Shown piece after piece: positions 1-9,156 of a stretch of 64,000 nucleotides of DNA (position 1 is the first letter of the stretch; every line of letters begins with the position of its first letter). Under the pieces are notes generated by a model that had not been told where the DNA came from, did not search any database, and saw nothing but the letters and a program-made list of their open reading frames with translations. Origin of the DNA: Methanocaldococcus sp. (GTDB lineage Archaea; AGJL01; Methanococci; Methanococcales; Methanocaldococcaceae). Location of the stretch: the NCBI RefSeq assembly GCF_024490875.1, contig NZ_JACCLX010000006.1, positions 20,071-84,070 of the forward strand, read 5' to 3'. The translations under genes and the position numbers were made by a program.

Positions 1-1259
1 CTCTTGGATATCTATCAATTCTTTTTGCTGGAGGAGCAATAATAGCAAAAATAGCCAAAAAGATAGGAATTCCAGATATTCCTCTATTGTTAATATTTGG
101 TCTTATTTTGTCGGCTCTAAATGTCATTCCAAAGAATATTGTAGATAATTCTTTTGACTTTATTGGAAACTTTGGATTAATAATTTTATTGTTTATAGGT
201 TCTTTTGAAATGGAATGGAATGTTATTAAAAAAGTATTAGATGTTATCGTAAAACTTGATATATTAGCATTAATCATAGTTTGGATTATCTCTGGAATTG
301 TGTTTAATTTTGCATTTCATCTTCCTATATTATCATTAATTGGTTTATTATTTGGAGCCATTGTTTGTGCAACAGATCCAGCTACTTTAATCCCAATATT
401 TTCTAAAATGGATATAAATCCTGAAGTAGCAATAACATTAGAAGCAGAGAGTGTCTTTAACGATCCATTAGGTATTGTTGTAACATTAATTTGTTTATCC
501 GCTCTTGGTTTAGCTAAATCTGAAAATCCACTTCTTGAATTTATCTCATTGGCTATTGGAGGAATAATATTAGGATTAATCGCTGGTAAGTTTTATGAAT
601 GTATTATTTCAAAAATTAAGTTTGAAGATTATATTGCTCCATTTACGTTAGGATTAGCTATAGCATTTTGGTACTTTGCCCAAGTAATTTTTCCATCAAT
701 AACTGGTTATGAAATTAGTGGATTTATGGCTGTGGCTATAATGGGACTTTATATAGGTAATGTAATAGTGCATAAAAAAGAACATAAAGAGGATATGGAA
801 AGAGTTTCTGTATTTTTTGATGAAGTATCTATATTTGTTAGGATATTAATTTTCATATTTTTAGGAGCGAGTATTTCTATTCCTCTATTAGAAAAATACG
901 CTATCCCAGCATTTATATGTGCTATAGGTTCAATACTATTAGCAAGACCTATTGGTGTTTTAATAGCTACAGCAATTCCACCAGTAAGACCTCTTGCTGA
1001 AAGAATCTACATTGCATTAGAAGGTCCAAGAGGTGTAGTTCCAGCAACATTATCAGCGATGGTTTATACTGAAATTATAAAGCATCCTGATATAGTTCCA
1101 AAGAGTGTAGCAAAGTTAATGCCACCTACAGAATTGGCTGGAACTATATTAGTAGCAACTTTTATGACAATAATAGTTAGTGTTATATTAGAAGCTTCAT
1201 GGGCAAAACCATTAGCAGATATACTACTTAAAAATAATTCTGAATCTGAAAGTAGTTAA
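1..1259 (+). CDS. Na+/H+ antiporter, CPA1 family (5' end outside window)
   Basis: This is a multi-pass membrane exchanger that moves Na+ out against H+. The reading frame is open from base 3, before any start codon, so the first residues lie outside the window; a TTG at 87 is internal. About 11 hydrophobic segments are visible. The CPA1 core motifs are present: ATDP in the sequence ending at about base 380 and ESVFNDPLG near 445-470, which carry the acidic ion-binding residues. A second conserved block, LEGPRGVVPA, lies near 1015-1040. The length (at least 418 residues) fits an intact antiporter such as the M. jannaschii NhaP-like proteins. The downstream gene starts 86 bases later after a T-rich stretch. 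Confidence 0.9.
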   Translation, partial: LGYLSILFAGGAIIAKIAKKIGIPDIPLLLIFGLILSALNVIPKNIVDNSFDFIGNFGLIILLFIGSFEMEWNVIKKVLDVIVKLDILALIIVWIISGIVFNFAFHLPILSLIGLLFGAIVCATDPATLIPIFSKMDINPEVAITLEAESVFNDPLGIVVTLICLSALGLAKSENPLLEFISLAIGGIILGLIAGKFYECIISKIKFEDYIAPFTLGLAIAFWYFAQVIFPSITGYEISGFMAVAIMGLYIGNVIVHKKEHKEDMERVSVFFDEVSIFVRILIFIFLGASISIPLLEKYAIPAFICAIGSILLARPIGVLIATAIPPVRPLAERIYIALEGPRGVVPATLSAMVYTEIIKHPDIVPKSVAKLMPPTELAGTILVATFMTIIVSVILEASWAKPLADILLKNNSESESS

Positions 1260-1274
1260 ATGTAATGAAAATAA

Positions 1275-1318
1275 ACTTTTCTTTTTTAAATTTATTTTCT
1301 TTTTAAATAATTTTTTCT
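1275..1318 (+). terminator. T-rich putative terminator after the antiporter gene
   Basis: Several runs of 4 to 6 T follow the stop codon of the antiporter gene within 60 bases, with no hairpin. Oligo-T tracts are the usual archaeal transcription stop. The next gene has its own ribosome binding site. The call is inferred from composition only. Confidence 0.35.
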
Positions 1319-1345
1319 GAATTAAATTAATAGACATGTGAAAGT

Positions 1346-1978
1346 ATGATATATATAGTTGGAATTGGCCCGGGAGACAAAGAGTTTTTAACTTTAAAAG
1401 CATTAAAAATTGTTGAAAATGCTGATTTAGTTGTAGGTAGTAAAAGAGCATTAGAGTTGTTCAATATAGATGAAAATAAAAAGATAACTCTATCAAAAAA
1501 TGTCGTAGATGATTTAAAAAAAATCTTAAAAAATGAGAATATAAAAGATAAAAAAATTGCTATACTCTCTACGGGAGATCCATGCTTTAGTGGATTATTG
1601 AAAACATTATTGAAAATTGGAGTTAATGAAAAAGACATTGAAGTAATTCCGGGAATTTCTTCTGTTCAAATAGCATCTGCAAGGTTAAAAATATCCTGGG
1701 AGGATTACAATATTATAACTCTTCATGGAAAAGAAGAAAACTTAAAGAATCTATTAAATTTGTTAAAAAAGAAAGAAAAAGTTATTTTTCTACCAAATAA
1801 CCTAAAAAAAGATGTAGAATATTTAATAAAAAATGGAATAGACCCAAATACTAAAATTTGGATTCTTGAAAATATAACATATCCTAATGAGAAAATTAGT
1901 TTAAAGTCATTAAAAGATATTACCAAAGAGGATTTTTCTTATTTAACAGTTTGTATATATAGGGGAGAGGATGATTAG
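1346..1978 (+). CDS. cbiE: Cobalt-precorrin-7 C5-methyltransferase CbiE
   Basis: CbiE methylates C5 of cobalt-precorrin-7 with S-adenosylmethionine in anaerobic corrinoid synthesis. The N-terminus has the SAM-dependent tetrapyrrole methylase motif GIGPGD (residues 6-11), followed by STGDPCFSG near residue 72 and the PGISSVQ block near 99. At 210 residues it is the stand-alone CbiE without a fused CbiT domain. The start is the ATG after GTGAAAGT. It overlaps the downstream crcB gene by 8 bases, so the two are probably co-transcribed. The product would feed the cobamide used by methyltransferases and by the CdhDE corrinoid protein encoded at 50.7 kb. Confidence 0.9.
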   Translation: MIYIVGIGPGDKEFLTLKALKIVENADLVVGSKRALELFNIDENKKITLSKNVVDDLKKILKNENIKDKKIAILSTGDPCFSGLLKTLLKIGVNEKDIEVIPGISSVQIASARLKISWEDYNIITLHGKEENLKNLLNLLKKKEKVIFLPNNLKKDVEYLIKNGIDPNTKIWILENITYPNEKISLKSLKDITKEDFSYLTVCIYRGEDD

Positions 1979-2345
1979 AGAATTACTATTAATAGGAATT
2001 GGTGGATTTATTGGGGCCATATTTAGATTTTTAATTTCAGGAATTATCCCCACTAAGTTTAATTTACCTACAGGAACATTATTAGTTAATTTAATAGGTA
2101 GTTTTATATTAGGTTTTTTAATGTATAGTTCTTTAATGATTCCTATATCTAACGAATATAAATTGTTACTTGGAACAGGTTTTTGTGGAGCATTAACTAC
2201 ATTTTCAACATTTTCTTATGAGACTTTTAATTTAATTTCTGAAGGTTTATTTTTAAATGCTTTAATAAACATATTGGTCAATGTTTTAGGATGTCTAATT
2301 ATGGTTTATTTTGGGAGAGTCGTAGCTTTAGCTATCTTTAAATAA
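1971..2345 (+). CDS. crcB: Fluoride channel CrcB (Fluc)
   Basis: This is a small four-helix membrane protein (124 residues) of the Fluc family, which forms dual-topology dimers that export fluoride. Family signatures are visible: the GGFIGAIFRF block at the N-terminus, GTLLVNLIGSFILGF (with the conserved pore Asn) near residues 39-53, and GFCGALTTFSTFSYE near 66-80 with the Phe-box phenylalanines. The start codon lies inside the end of cbiE, preceded by GGGGAGAGG. The next gene encodes a DUF190 protein; CrcB and DUF190 genes are commonly adjacent in prokaryotes. No fluoride-riboswitch-like structure is seen upstream, as expected inside an operon. Confidence 0.92.
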   Translation: MIRELLLIGIGGFIGAIFRFLISGIIPTKFNLPTGTLLVNLIGSFILGFLMYSSLMIPISNEYKLLLGTGFCGALTTFSTFSYETFNLISEGLFLNALINILVNVLGCLIMVYFGRVVALAIFK

Positions 2346-2386
2346 TTAAATTATAAAATATAAATTTACTTAAATAGGTGATATTT

Positions 2387-2737
2387 ATGAGAATAAATGT
2401 AAAAATATTACGAATATATCTTAAAGAAGGAGATAAATATGAAGGAAAGGTAATGTATAAATATATTGTTAATATGCTAAAAAAAGAAGGTATTAGTGGA
2501 GCTACAGTATATAGAGGGATATACGGTTATGGTGTTAGAGGAATTAGTGACTTTGACATATTTAGATTATCAATAAATCTACCAGTAGTCATAGAATGTG
2601 TTGATATTGAAGAAAACATAAATAAAGTTTTACCTAAGTTATATGAAATCATAAAAGAAAATGGTTTAATAGTAATAACTGATGGATATGTTTATAAAGG
2701 TGAAAGTTATGAACAAAATATTGGAGAAAATAAATAA
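2387..2737 (+). CDS. DUF190 family protein
   Basis: This 116-residue soluble protein has the alpha/beta layout of DUF190 proteins, which resemble PII-type trimers. Visible landmarks are KILRIYLKEGDKYEGK at the start, GISGATVYRGIYGYG in the middle and INLPVVIECVD afterwards. The ATG at 2387 is chosen because GGTGAT ends 4 bases before it; an in-frame GTG at 2378 lies inside that ribosome binding site. It follows crcB by about 40 bases and its last 29 bases overlap the next gene. The association with CrcB suggests a regulatory partner of the fluoride channel, but the biochemical function is unknown. Confidence 0.85.
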   Translation: MRINVKILRIYLKEGDKYEGKVMYKYIVNMLKKEGISGATVYRGIYGYGVRGISDFDIFRLSINLPVVIECVDIEENINKVLPKLYEIIKENGLIVITDGYVYKGESYEQNIGENK

Positions 2738-5489
2738 TTTATTTAGAGAAAAAAGTTGGATTAAAATTTTATTAATTGTATTAATGTTGATGTTTATTAG
2801 TTTTCAACTAAGGGCTCAGCCAGCAGATATGAAATTCGCCCAAGGTAATGAATTTTTAAAAAAGATGTTTTCTGATGAACATGGAAGAATGTATCTTTTA
2901 GGTATAGATCCATACCATTATTTAAGATTTTCAGAAAACCTATATGAGCATGGATACTGTGGAGACACTATAAAAATTATACATGGAAAACCTGTTCCTT
3001 ATGACCTATACCAATATGCCCCACCAGGACATCCTATCTCCTGGGAACCCCCAGCAATATGTTTAGCTACATTATTAATCTATTATATATGGCATTCCTT
3101 TGATGCAACAGTAACTATTATGAATGCCGCTTTCTGGGTTCCAGCAGTTTTAGGAATGTTATTAGGAATTCCTATATATTTCATAATTAGGAGAGTTACA
3201 AACAGTAATATTGGAGGAATTGTTGGAGCTATAGCGATAATATCAGCTCCTTCTTTATTATACAAAACCTGTGCAGGTTTTGCAGATACACCAATATTTG
3301 AAATACTTCCAATATTGTTTATAGTATGGTTTATTCTTGAAGCTATATATAATCAAGGAAATACAAAATTATTCTGTAAAGATTTAAAAAATTCTATTTC
3401 CTTATTTGTAATAGTGGCAATATTCCTCGATCTTATATTTGGATTTTATTTAAATAATATTGCTTCGGGAGAAGAAATTGTAAAGGCATCTATTCTATTT
3501 TACACAGTATCGATAATACTTATTATAATTGGATTAATAATTGCTGGAATTAAAAAATTAAAAAATGAATATGTAGAGTTTGAATTATTTGCTACAATGG
3601 CTTTAATATTAACAGTTTTAGCTCCAAAAATGTGGGGGGCTTGGTGGTATGGATTTGATATAATTACAGCATTTTTAGTAATATATCCCTTAATTCTGGC
3701 ATTATTAAATTATACTAGAATAATAGATTTAATAGATGTTAAAAACCTTAAAAATATTGTATATCTATCAATCTTCTACATAGTAGGGTCATTTATATTA
3801 TTAACAGTAACTTATGGCTTTAATATGGCAATTTCTCCAATTACTTCTCCTATTAGTGTAAATCAAGTACTTTCGACATATACATTATCATCAGGGTGGC
3901 CTAATGTCTATCAAACTGTTGCTGAACTTGCAAAGCCAAGTTCATTTAATGAGATATTTATAAATGCTATTGGCTCAACAACTATAGCGATTGCTGGAAT
4001 TCTCGGGATTATTGTATCTTTTATTTCATTAAGACATGAAAAAATTAAGTTTGATATAAAATATGCAATTCTTTTATCAATATGGTTGGTAGTAACTTTA
4101 TATGCAGCAACAAAGGGTATTAGATTTGCTTCTTTAGCTACTCCTCCATTGGCTATTGGTTTAGGAATCCTTATAGGACAGATAGATAGATTACTAAGGA
4201 TGAATAATGATATGACATTATTTGGTTTAGGAATTCCTGTAGGATTATTTGGACTAATTATGATTTCAAAATACTTCACTAAAATTCCTGAAATCTTAAT
4301 TCCTACAACCTATGTTCCAGAAATAGCCTATGGATTTTTAATAGTATTAATTTTATTAGGTATTTATAAAATTTTAGATATATATGTTTCAATAAACAAT
4401 AAAAAGGAATGTATAATTAAGATATTATCTCTATTACTCTGTATTGGTGTAGTACTACCACCTCTTGCTTTTGCTGTTCCATTTTCACCAGCACCTACAT
4501 TCAATAATGGTTGGAAAGCAGGATTAGATTGGCTAAAAGAACATAGTCCAAAAAATTCTGTTATAACATGTTGGTGGGATAATGGATATATATATTCATA
4601 CGAAGCTAGAAGGATGGTAACTTTTGATGGAGGTTCACAAAATAGTCCTAGAGCTTACTGGGTTGGAAGAATTTTTGCTACATCTAATGAAAATCTTGCT
4701 GTTGGGATAATTAGAATGTTGGCAACGAGTGGAGATGCAGCATTTGAAAAAGGTAGTGTTTTGATGAACTATACTCACAACAATGTTTCAGAGGTCGTAA
4801 AAATATTAAATGAGATTTTACCAGTAAATAGAAGTTATGCCTATGAAATATTAACTAAAAAGTATGGTTTAAGTGATAAAGAGGCTAAAATGGTTTTAAA
4901 TGCTACTCATCCATTACATCCTAATCCTGATTACTTAATAACCTACAATAGAATGACTGATATTGCCCCAGTTTGGAGTATGTTTGGTTTCTGGAACTTC
5001 TCATTACCTCCAAATACACCTGACAATAAGAGAGAAAAAGGTGCATTTTACAAAGGGTTTTCTTATATATTAAATAACAATACTATACTTGCAGATGTAA
5101 AAATATATGGGTTAGATTATATCACACTAATAAATGAAACAAACATAACAACAGCTATTATTAAAAATGAAAATGGAAAACCAAAACCTGTTGGAACCTT
5201 CAAAATCCATAAATTGTATATTAAAACTCCATACGGTGTAAAAGAGTTTATAATAAATAAAGATGGACAGTTATCAGAGTTTATTAGAATAGAACCATAC
5301 GGTAGAGGTTGGGCGTGGTTATCAACAAGAAACTTAGAGGATAGTATCTATGCTAAGTTACATTTCTTAGATGGATATGGATTGAAACATATAAAATTAG
5401 TCAAAGCTACACTTGATCCTACAAACTTTGGAGTTCAGCCAGGATTTAAGATATATAAAGTAGATTATGGAACTGACTATCTAAAATAA
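2709..5489 (+). CDS. aglB: Dolichyl-phosphooligosaccharide-protein glycotransferase AglB (STT3 family)
   Basis: This is the catalytic oligosaccharyltransferase of archaeal N-glycosylation; it moves the lipid-linked glycan to Asn in secreted proteins. The N-terminal half has some 13 hydrophobic helices, and the C-terminal third is a globular extracytoplasmic domain. The STT3 signature appears as WWDNG at residues 622-626 (WWDYG variant) and the first loop has GIDPYHYLRF with the metal-binding aspartate. The length of 926 residues is usual for Methanocaldococcus. The ATG at 2709 follows AAAGGTGAA; an upstream in-frame ATG at 2682 would add nine residues but has no ribosome binding site. Likely substrates in this window are the S-layer protein and the pilins. 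Confidence 0.93.
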   Translation: MNKILEKINNLFREKSWIKILLIVLMLMFISFQLRAQPADMKFAQGNEFLKKMFSDEHGRMYLLGIDPYHYLRFSENLYEHGYCGDTIKIIHGKPVPYDLYQYAPPGHPISWEPPAICLATLLIYYIWHSFDATVTIMNAAFWVPAVLGMLLGIPIYFIIRRVTNSNIGGIVGAIAIISAPSLLYKTCAGFADTPIFEILPILFIVWFILEAIYNQGNTKLFCKDLKNSISLFVIVAIFLDLIFGFYLNNIASGEEIVKASILFYTVSIILIIIGLIIAGIKKLKNEYVEFELFATMALILTVLAPKMWGAWWYGFDIITAFLVIYPLILALLNYTRIIDLIDVKNLKNIVYLSIFYIVGSFILLTVTYGFNMAISPITSPISVNQVLSTYTLSSGWPNVYQTVAELAKPSSFNEIFINAIGSTTIAIAGILGIIVSFISLRHEKIKFDIKYAILLSIWLVVTLYAATKGIRFASLATPPLAIGLGILIGQIDRLLRMNNDMTLFGLGIPVGLFGLIMISKYFTKIPEILIPTTYVPEIAYGFLIVLILLGIYKILDIYVSINNKKECIIKILSLLLCIGVVLPPLAFAVPFSPAPTFNNGWKAGLDWLKEHSPKNSVITCWWDNGYIYSYEARRMVTFDGGSQNSPRAYWVGRIFATSNENLAVGIIRMLATSGDAAFEKGSVLMNYTHNNVSEVVKILNEILPVNRSYAYEILTKKYGLSDKEAKMVLNATHPLHPNPDYLITYNRMTDIAPVWSMFGFWNFSLPPNTPDNKREKGAFYKGFSYILNNNTILADVKIYGLDYITLINETNITTAIIKNENGKPKPVGTFKIHKLYIKTPYGVKEFIINKDGQLSEFIRIEPYGRGWAWLSTRNLEDSIYAKLHFLDGYGLKHIKLVKATLDPTNFGVQPGFKIYKVDYGTDYLK

Positions 5490-5490
5490 A

Positions 5491-5537
5491 TCTTCTAAAT
5501 TTTTTTAAATTTTATTTTAAATTTTTACTTTTTTATT
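5491..5537 (+). terminator. T-rich putative terminator between aglB and larC
   Basis: Four runs of 5 to 7 T follow the aglB stop codon within 50 bases, before the ribosome binding site of the next gene. This fits an archaeal oligo-T stop; there is no hairpin. Low confidence. Confidence 0.3.
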
Positions 5538-5558
5538 TAAAAAATAGAGGGGATTTTT

Positions 5559-6689
5559 ATGTATATTTTGGATCCTTTTTCTGGAATTAGTGGAGACATG
5601 TTTTTATCAGCAATGATAACCTTTGTTAATAAAGAAGAACTTATAGAAACAATTAAAAAAGTTGTTGATGTGGATATTGAAATAAAAAAAGTTAAAAAGT
5701 GCCATATTATTGCAAATAAAGTTAATATAATTCCAAAAGACAAAGAGTATAAAATGAATTCTTACAAAGATATTGTTAAAGTTATTAAAGAGGCTAATAT
5801 TTCAAAGGATATTAAAAATATTTCATTAGATATACTAAAAATATTATCTGAGGCTGAAAGTAGAGTTCATAATGTTAAAATTGATGATGTCCATTTTCAC
5901 GAAATAGGAAATTACGATACGGTTGCCGATATTGTTGGAGCATCCTATATAATAAATAAATTAAACTTAAAAGATAACTGCTTTTATAGACCAATAAATG
6001 TTGGAAATGGTTTTGTAAAAACAGAACATGGTTTATTCCCAGTTCCTGCTCCAGCAACATCTGAAATATTAAAAGGAATGAAAATATTTTTTTCAGATAT
6101 TAATGAGGAATTAACTACTCCAACAGGAGCGGCAATAATAAAATATCTAAATCCAAAATTAATTGAAGATAGTTTTATAGTAAAAGAGATTTCTTATGGA
6201 GCAGGATATAAAGATCTAAAAATTCCAAATGTTTTAAGAGTATTTAAAATAGAAGATAAAGTATTGGAGAAAATTGTATTGTTAGAAACAAATGTAGATG
6301 ATGTTTCGCCAGAAATTTTAGGTTATTTATATGAGGTTTTAGAAGGGAAGGTTAAAGATTTGCACTTTATTCCTACATATATGAAAAAAAATAGACCTTC
6401 CTATACTATAAGGGCTATTGTTAAAAAAGATTTAGTTAATGATGTCTCCAAAATTATAATGAGAGAGACAGGAACTTTGGGCATTAGAATTTATAAAATA
6501 AATAGAATAATTGCAAATAGAGAATTTAAAACAGTCAAAGTATTTGATGATGATGTCAGAATAAAAATAGGAAAAATAGATGATGAAATAATTTCTGAAA
6601 AGCCAGAATATGAAGATTTAAAAAAAATTGCTAAGAAATATAATATCCCATTAAAAGATTTATATAAGTTGATTTTAAAGGATTTGTGA
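5559..6689 (+). CDS. larC: Nickel-pincer cofactor insertion protein LarC
   Basis: LarC inserts nickel into pyridinium-3,5-bisthiocarboxylic acid mononucleotide in a CTP-dependent step, giving the nickel-pincer nucleotide (NPN) cofactor. The family start DPFSGISGDMFLSAM (residues 5-19) is present, then DVHFHEIG with metal-binding histidines near residue 110, the TPTGAA motif near 187 and LLETNVDDVSPEILGY at 230-245. The 376-residue length equals a continuous LarC, without the ribosomal frameshift known for some bacterial larC genes. The gene starts after GAGGGGATTTTT. A larE homologue lies at 20.3 kb in the same window; no larA or larB is seen here. An IS607-type element begins just after the stop codon. 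Confidence 0.88.
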   Translation: MYILDPFSGISGDMFLSAMITFVNKEELIETIKKVVDVDIEIKKVKKCHIIANKVNIIPKDKEYKMNSYKDIVKVIKEANISKDIKNISLDILKILSEAESRVHNVKIDDVHFHEIGNYDTVADIVGASYIINKLNLKDNCFYRPINVGNGFVKTEHGLFPVPAPATSEILKGMKIFFSDINEELTTPTGAAIIKYLNPKLIEDSFIVKEISYGAGYKDLKIPNVLRVFKIEDKVLEKIVLLETNVDDVSPEILGYLYEVLEGKVKDLHFIPTYMKKNRPSYTIRAIVKKDLVNDVSKIIMRETGTLGIRIYKINRIIANREFKTVKVFDDDVRIKIGKIDDEIISEKPEYEDLKKIAKKYNIPLKDLYKLILKDL

Positions 6690-6726
6690 CAGTTTTTCAG
6701 TTTTTGTAGCATACCAGAACATATAA

Positions 6727-7172
6727 ATACTTATAGTAGTATTATATGCAAGAGTTTCTGATAGAGACCAAAAAAATGATTTAGAAAGGCAAGTAGAATA
6801 TTTAAAAATTACTGTAAAGAGAAAAATTATGTTATTGAAGAAATAATTACCGACATTGGTAGTGGTTTAAACGAAAATAGGGGAGGATTAAAAAAATTAT
6901 TCAAATTAGTAAAGGAAGGAAAAATAAACAAAGTAATAATTACTACAGAAGATAGATTAACAAGATTTGGTTTTAATTACTTAAAAGAATTTTTTAACCA
7001 TTGTGGTGTTGAGATAGAAGTTGTCGATAAGAAGAATTTCAAAACTCCTTATGAAGAATTAGTTGATGATTTAATAACAATAATTTCACATTTTGCTGGA
7101 AAATTATATGGTTTTAGAAGCCATAAAAGGAAAAAAATTATTGAACAAACAAAAGAACTATTTAGTGAATGA
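6727..7172 (+). pseudogene. Broken IS607-family serine recombinase (tnpA remnant)
   Basis: In the frame starting at 6727 the translation reads VVLYARVSDRDQKNDLERQ, the catalytic N-terminus of an IS607-type serine recombinase, with Ser of ARVS as the nucleophile. After about base 6804 the frame must shift by one base to continue as NYCKEKNYVIEEIITDIGSG, TEDRLTRFG and HFAGKLYG up to the TGA at 7170. A five-A run where six are needed explains the shift. There is no start codon upstream, and the MerR-like helix-turn-helix that normally precedes the catalytic domain (about 60 residues) is missing. So the gene is both 5'-truncated and frameshifted. It overlaps tnpB by ATGA. Confidence 0.85.
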
Positions 7173-8446
7173 AGATGGTAGAAACGGTTAAACTATCAAA
7201 AACTGTAGTATTGAAAAGCAGACCATTAACGAGAACAAAAATAAAAATAATAATAGAGAATACTATAGGGGTTTATAAAGAAATTTTAACGAATGCCTTA
7301 GATTTTGGATTAAAAAATAATACAAAAGGGCATATAAAGATTAGGAAAGGAATATATGAAGAAATAAAAAACAAATATCCGAAATTACCTACCCACTACA
7401 TATATACAGCTTCACAAGACGCATCCACAAGGATAAAAAGCTTTATATCCATAAAAAAGAGAGGAAGAGCATATACAAAAATTCCTAAAATTAAAAGGGC
7501 ATCTTTATGGTTAGATGATATTTTATTCAACTACAAAGATTTTAAAACCAATATAGAAAAACTATTCTCGATGGATAAAAAAGGAAAGAGGACATTAAAT
7601 TTAAGATTATCTACACCGAATGGTAGAATAGTTATTCCTCTAAAACCACATAAACTATTTTTTAAACTGATAAATGAAGGTTGGAAAATAAAAGCTGGCT
7701 TTAAACTGATATTGAATAAAGTGGATGGGACAGTAAAGGTTTTAATCCCGTTAGAGAAAGAGATAACAATTAATGATAATTATAAAGCTGTTTATGCGTT
7801 AGATTTTAATTTGGACAATATAACTTATGGTAATTTCGAAAATATAGAAATGATAAAAACCAATTTAGGAAAATTAACCGAAAAATACTCTAATATAGCA
7901 ATTAAAATCCAAGAGAAATTCTCATTTAAAGGAATACATAAGCAAGAAAAACCGTTAAAGAGGAAAGGCATAATTTTGCTTAAAAAATTCGGTAGGAGAT
8001 TAAAAAATATCAGAGAAGATAAGTTAAAAAAGTTAGCCAACAAAATATCTAAAGAACTTAAAGAAAAAGATGCAGTTTTAATTATCGAGGATTTATCCTC
8101 TTATTTTAACCAAAATATTGCTAAAAACTCATTTAAAAATCTAAAACATAAACTACACAACATCTCTGCTAAAAAATTCTTAAACTATCTTAAAAATAAG
8201 TGCTTAGAATTCGGTGTTAAAGTTGTTGAGGTAAATCCTTCCTACACCTCTATATTATGCCCAAACTGTGGAAATAGATTATCTCAACTGTATAAATTAT
8301 CCGATGAGGAGGCTCTGCCTTCGAGGTTAATGTATTGCTTCGATTGTGGTTTTTATGCCGATAGAGATGTTACTGCTGTCTTTAATTTAATAAGTTCAGC
8401 CCGAAGTCCAATGAACCTACAGCAGAGGGAATGGTATTCCCGATGA
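7169..8446 (+). CDS. tnpB: RNA-guided endonuclease TnpB (IS607/IS605-associated)
   Basis: TnpB proteins are omega-RNA-guided DNA nucleases related to Cas12, which help the transposon to be retained. This 425-residue protein keeps the RuvC acidic residues: Asp212 in ALDFNLDN, Glu307 in VLIIEDLSS, and Asp398/Asp400 in ADRDVTAVFNL. A zinc ribbon with CPNCG and CFDCG lies between the second and third motif. The N-terminal helical domain is basic and complete, so the gene looks functional. Its start overlaps the recombinase remnant by ATGA. The guide RNA is expected to come from the 3' end of this gene and the flank after 8446, where a GC-richer hairpin is seen. Confidence 0.9.
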   Translation: MKMVETVKLSKTVVLKSRPLTRTKIKIIIENTIGVYKEILTNALDFGLKNNTKGHIKIRKGIYEEIKNKYPKLPTHYIYTASQDASTRIKSFISIKKRGRAYTKIPKIKRASLWLDDILFNYKDFKTNIEKLFSMDKKGKRTLNLRLSTPNGRIVIPLKPHKLFFKLINEGWKIKAGFKLILNKVDGTVKVLIPLEKEITINDNYKAVYALDFNLDNITYGNFENIEMIKTNLGKLTEKYSNIAIKIQEKFSFKGIHKQEKPLKRKGIILLKKFGRRLKNIREDKLKKLANKISKELKEKDAVLIIEDLSSYFNQNIAKNSFKNLKHKLHNISAKKFLNYLKNKCLEFGVKVVEVNPSYTSILCPNCGNRLSQLYKLSDEEALPSRLMYCFDCGFYADRDVTAVFNLISSARSPMNLQQREWYSR

Positions 8447-8475
8447 AGCTGTGGGTTGAGGACAACCCATTTCCA
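8440..8475 (+). ncRNA. Candidate omega-RNA 3' part / element right end with hairpin
   Basis: Directly over and after the tnpB stop codon a hairpin TGGGTT (8452-8457), loop GAGGAC, AACCCA (8464-8469) is seen. In TnpB systems the guide RNA overlaps the end of tnpB and runs through the right end of the element into flanking DNA. The position and the hairpin fit such a scaffold. The true 3' limit, and so the guide, cannot be fixed from one copy. Confidence 0.5.
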
Positions 8476-8532
8476 TAATCTATGTTGCTAAATGCTATTA
8501 TTATGCTATAAAAATGGGAAACGGGAATTAAT

Positions 8533-9063
8533 ATGGTTGTTGAGGTTTTAAGATTAGGACATAGAGAAGATAGAGATAAGAGGATATCTACACATGTTGC
8601 CTTAACTGCAAGAGCTTTGGGGGCTGATAAAATAATATTTACAGTTGATGATAAAGATGTTGAAAGTAGTGTTAAAAAAGTCGTTGAAAATTGGGGTGGT
8701 GATTTTAAATTTACTGTTGAAAAGAATTGGAGAAGATATATTAGAGAATTTAAAAATAGAGGAATTGTTGTTCATCTAACTATGTATGGGGCTAATGTTA
8801 ATGAGATAATGCCAGAAATTAGAAAGTTGAGTAAAGATAAAGATATATTAGTTATAGTTGGTGCAGAAAAAGTTCCAAAGGATGTTTATGAGTTGGCAGA
8901 TTACAATATATCTATTGGCAATCAACCTCATTCTGAAGTAGCCGCTTTAGCAATTTTCTTAGATAGACTATTTGAAGGTAAAACACTTTATAGAGATTTT
9001 GAAAATGCAAAAATAAAAATTATTCCATCCAATGACAGAAAGGTAGTGTTAAGAAATAAATAA
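8533..9063 (+). CDS. trm56: tRNA (cytidine-2'-O-)-methyltransferase aTrm56
   Basis: aTrm56 is a SPOUT-class enzyme that methylates the 2'-OH of C56 in the T-loop of archaeal tRNAs. The sequence starts with [31 protein letters not shown], typical of this family, and ends with the SPOUT knot region [38 protein letters not shown] (shown here only as landmarks [16 protein letters not shown] and LAIFLDRL). The 176-residue length is normal. The ATG at 8533 has only a weak purine stretch (GGGAATTA) in front, close to the right end of the IS607-type element, so the element may have replaced part of the original leader or promoter. Confidence 0.92.
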   Translation: MVVEVLRLGHREDRDKRISTHVALTARALGADKIIFTVDDKDVESSVKKVVENWGGDFKFTVEKNWRRYIREFKNRGIVVHLTMYGANVNEIMPEIRKLSKDKDILVIVGAEKVPKDVYELADYNISIGNQPHSEVAALAIFLDRLFEGKTLYRDFENAKIKIIPSNDRKVVLRNK

Positions 9064-9156
9064 CAAATAAATAATAAACTAAATTATTTATATTATTAAA
9101 TTATAACAGTATATTTTAAACGAATACTATCACTAATAAACTAAAATGGTGATAGT

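Larger units (their letters stand above)
6690..8532 (+). mobile_element. IS607-type insertion element (tnpA remnant plus tnpB)
   Basis: The element consists of a disrupted serine-recombinase gene followed by tnpB with an ATGA overlap, the arrangement of IS607 elements. The outer limits given are the flanking gene boundaries (larC stop and trm56 start), because IS607 makes no target duplications and has no inverted repeats that would show its ends. The left side has the direct repeat CAGTTTTTCAGTTTTT directly after larC. The right side has the hairpin at 8452-8469. With the recombinase frameshifted and lacking its DNA-binding domain, the element is probably unable to move by itself, although tnpB is intact. 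Confidence 0.8.
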
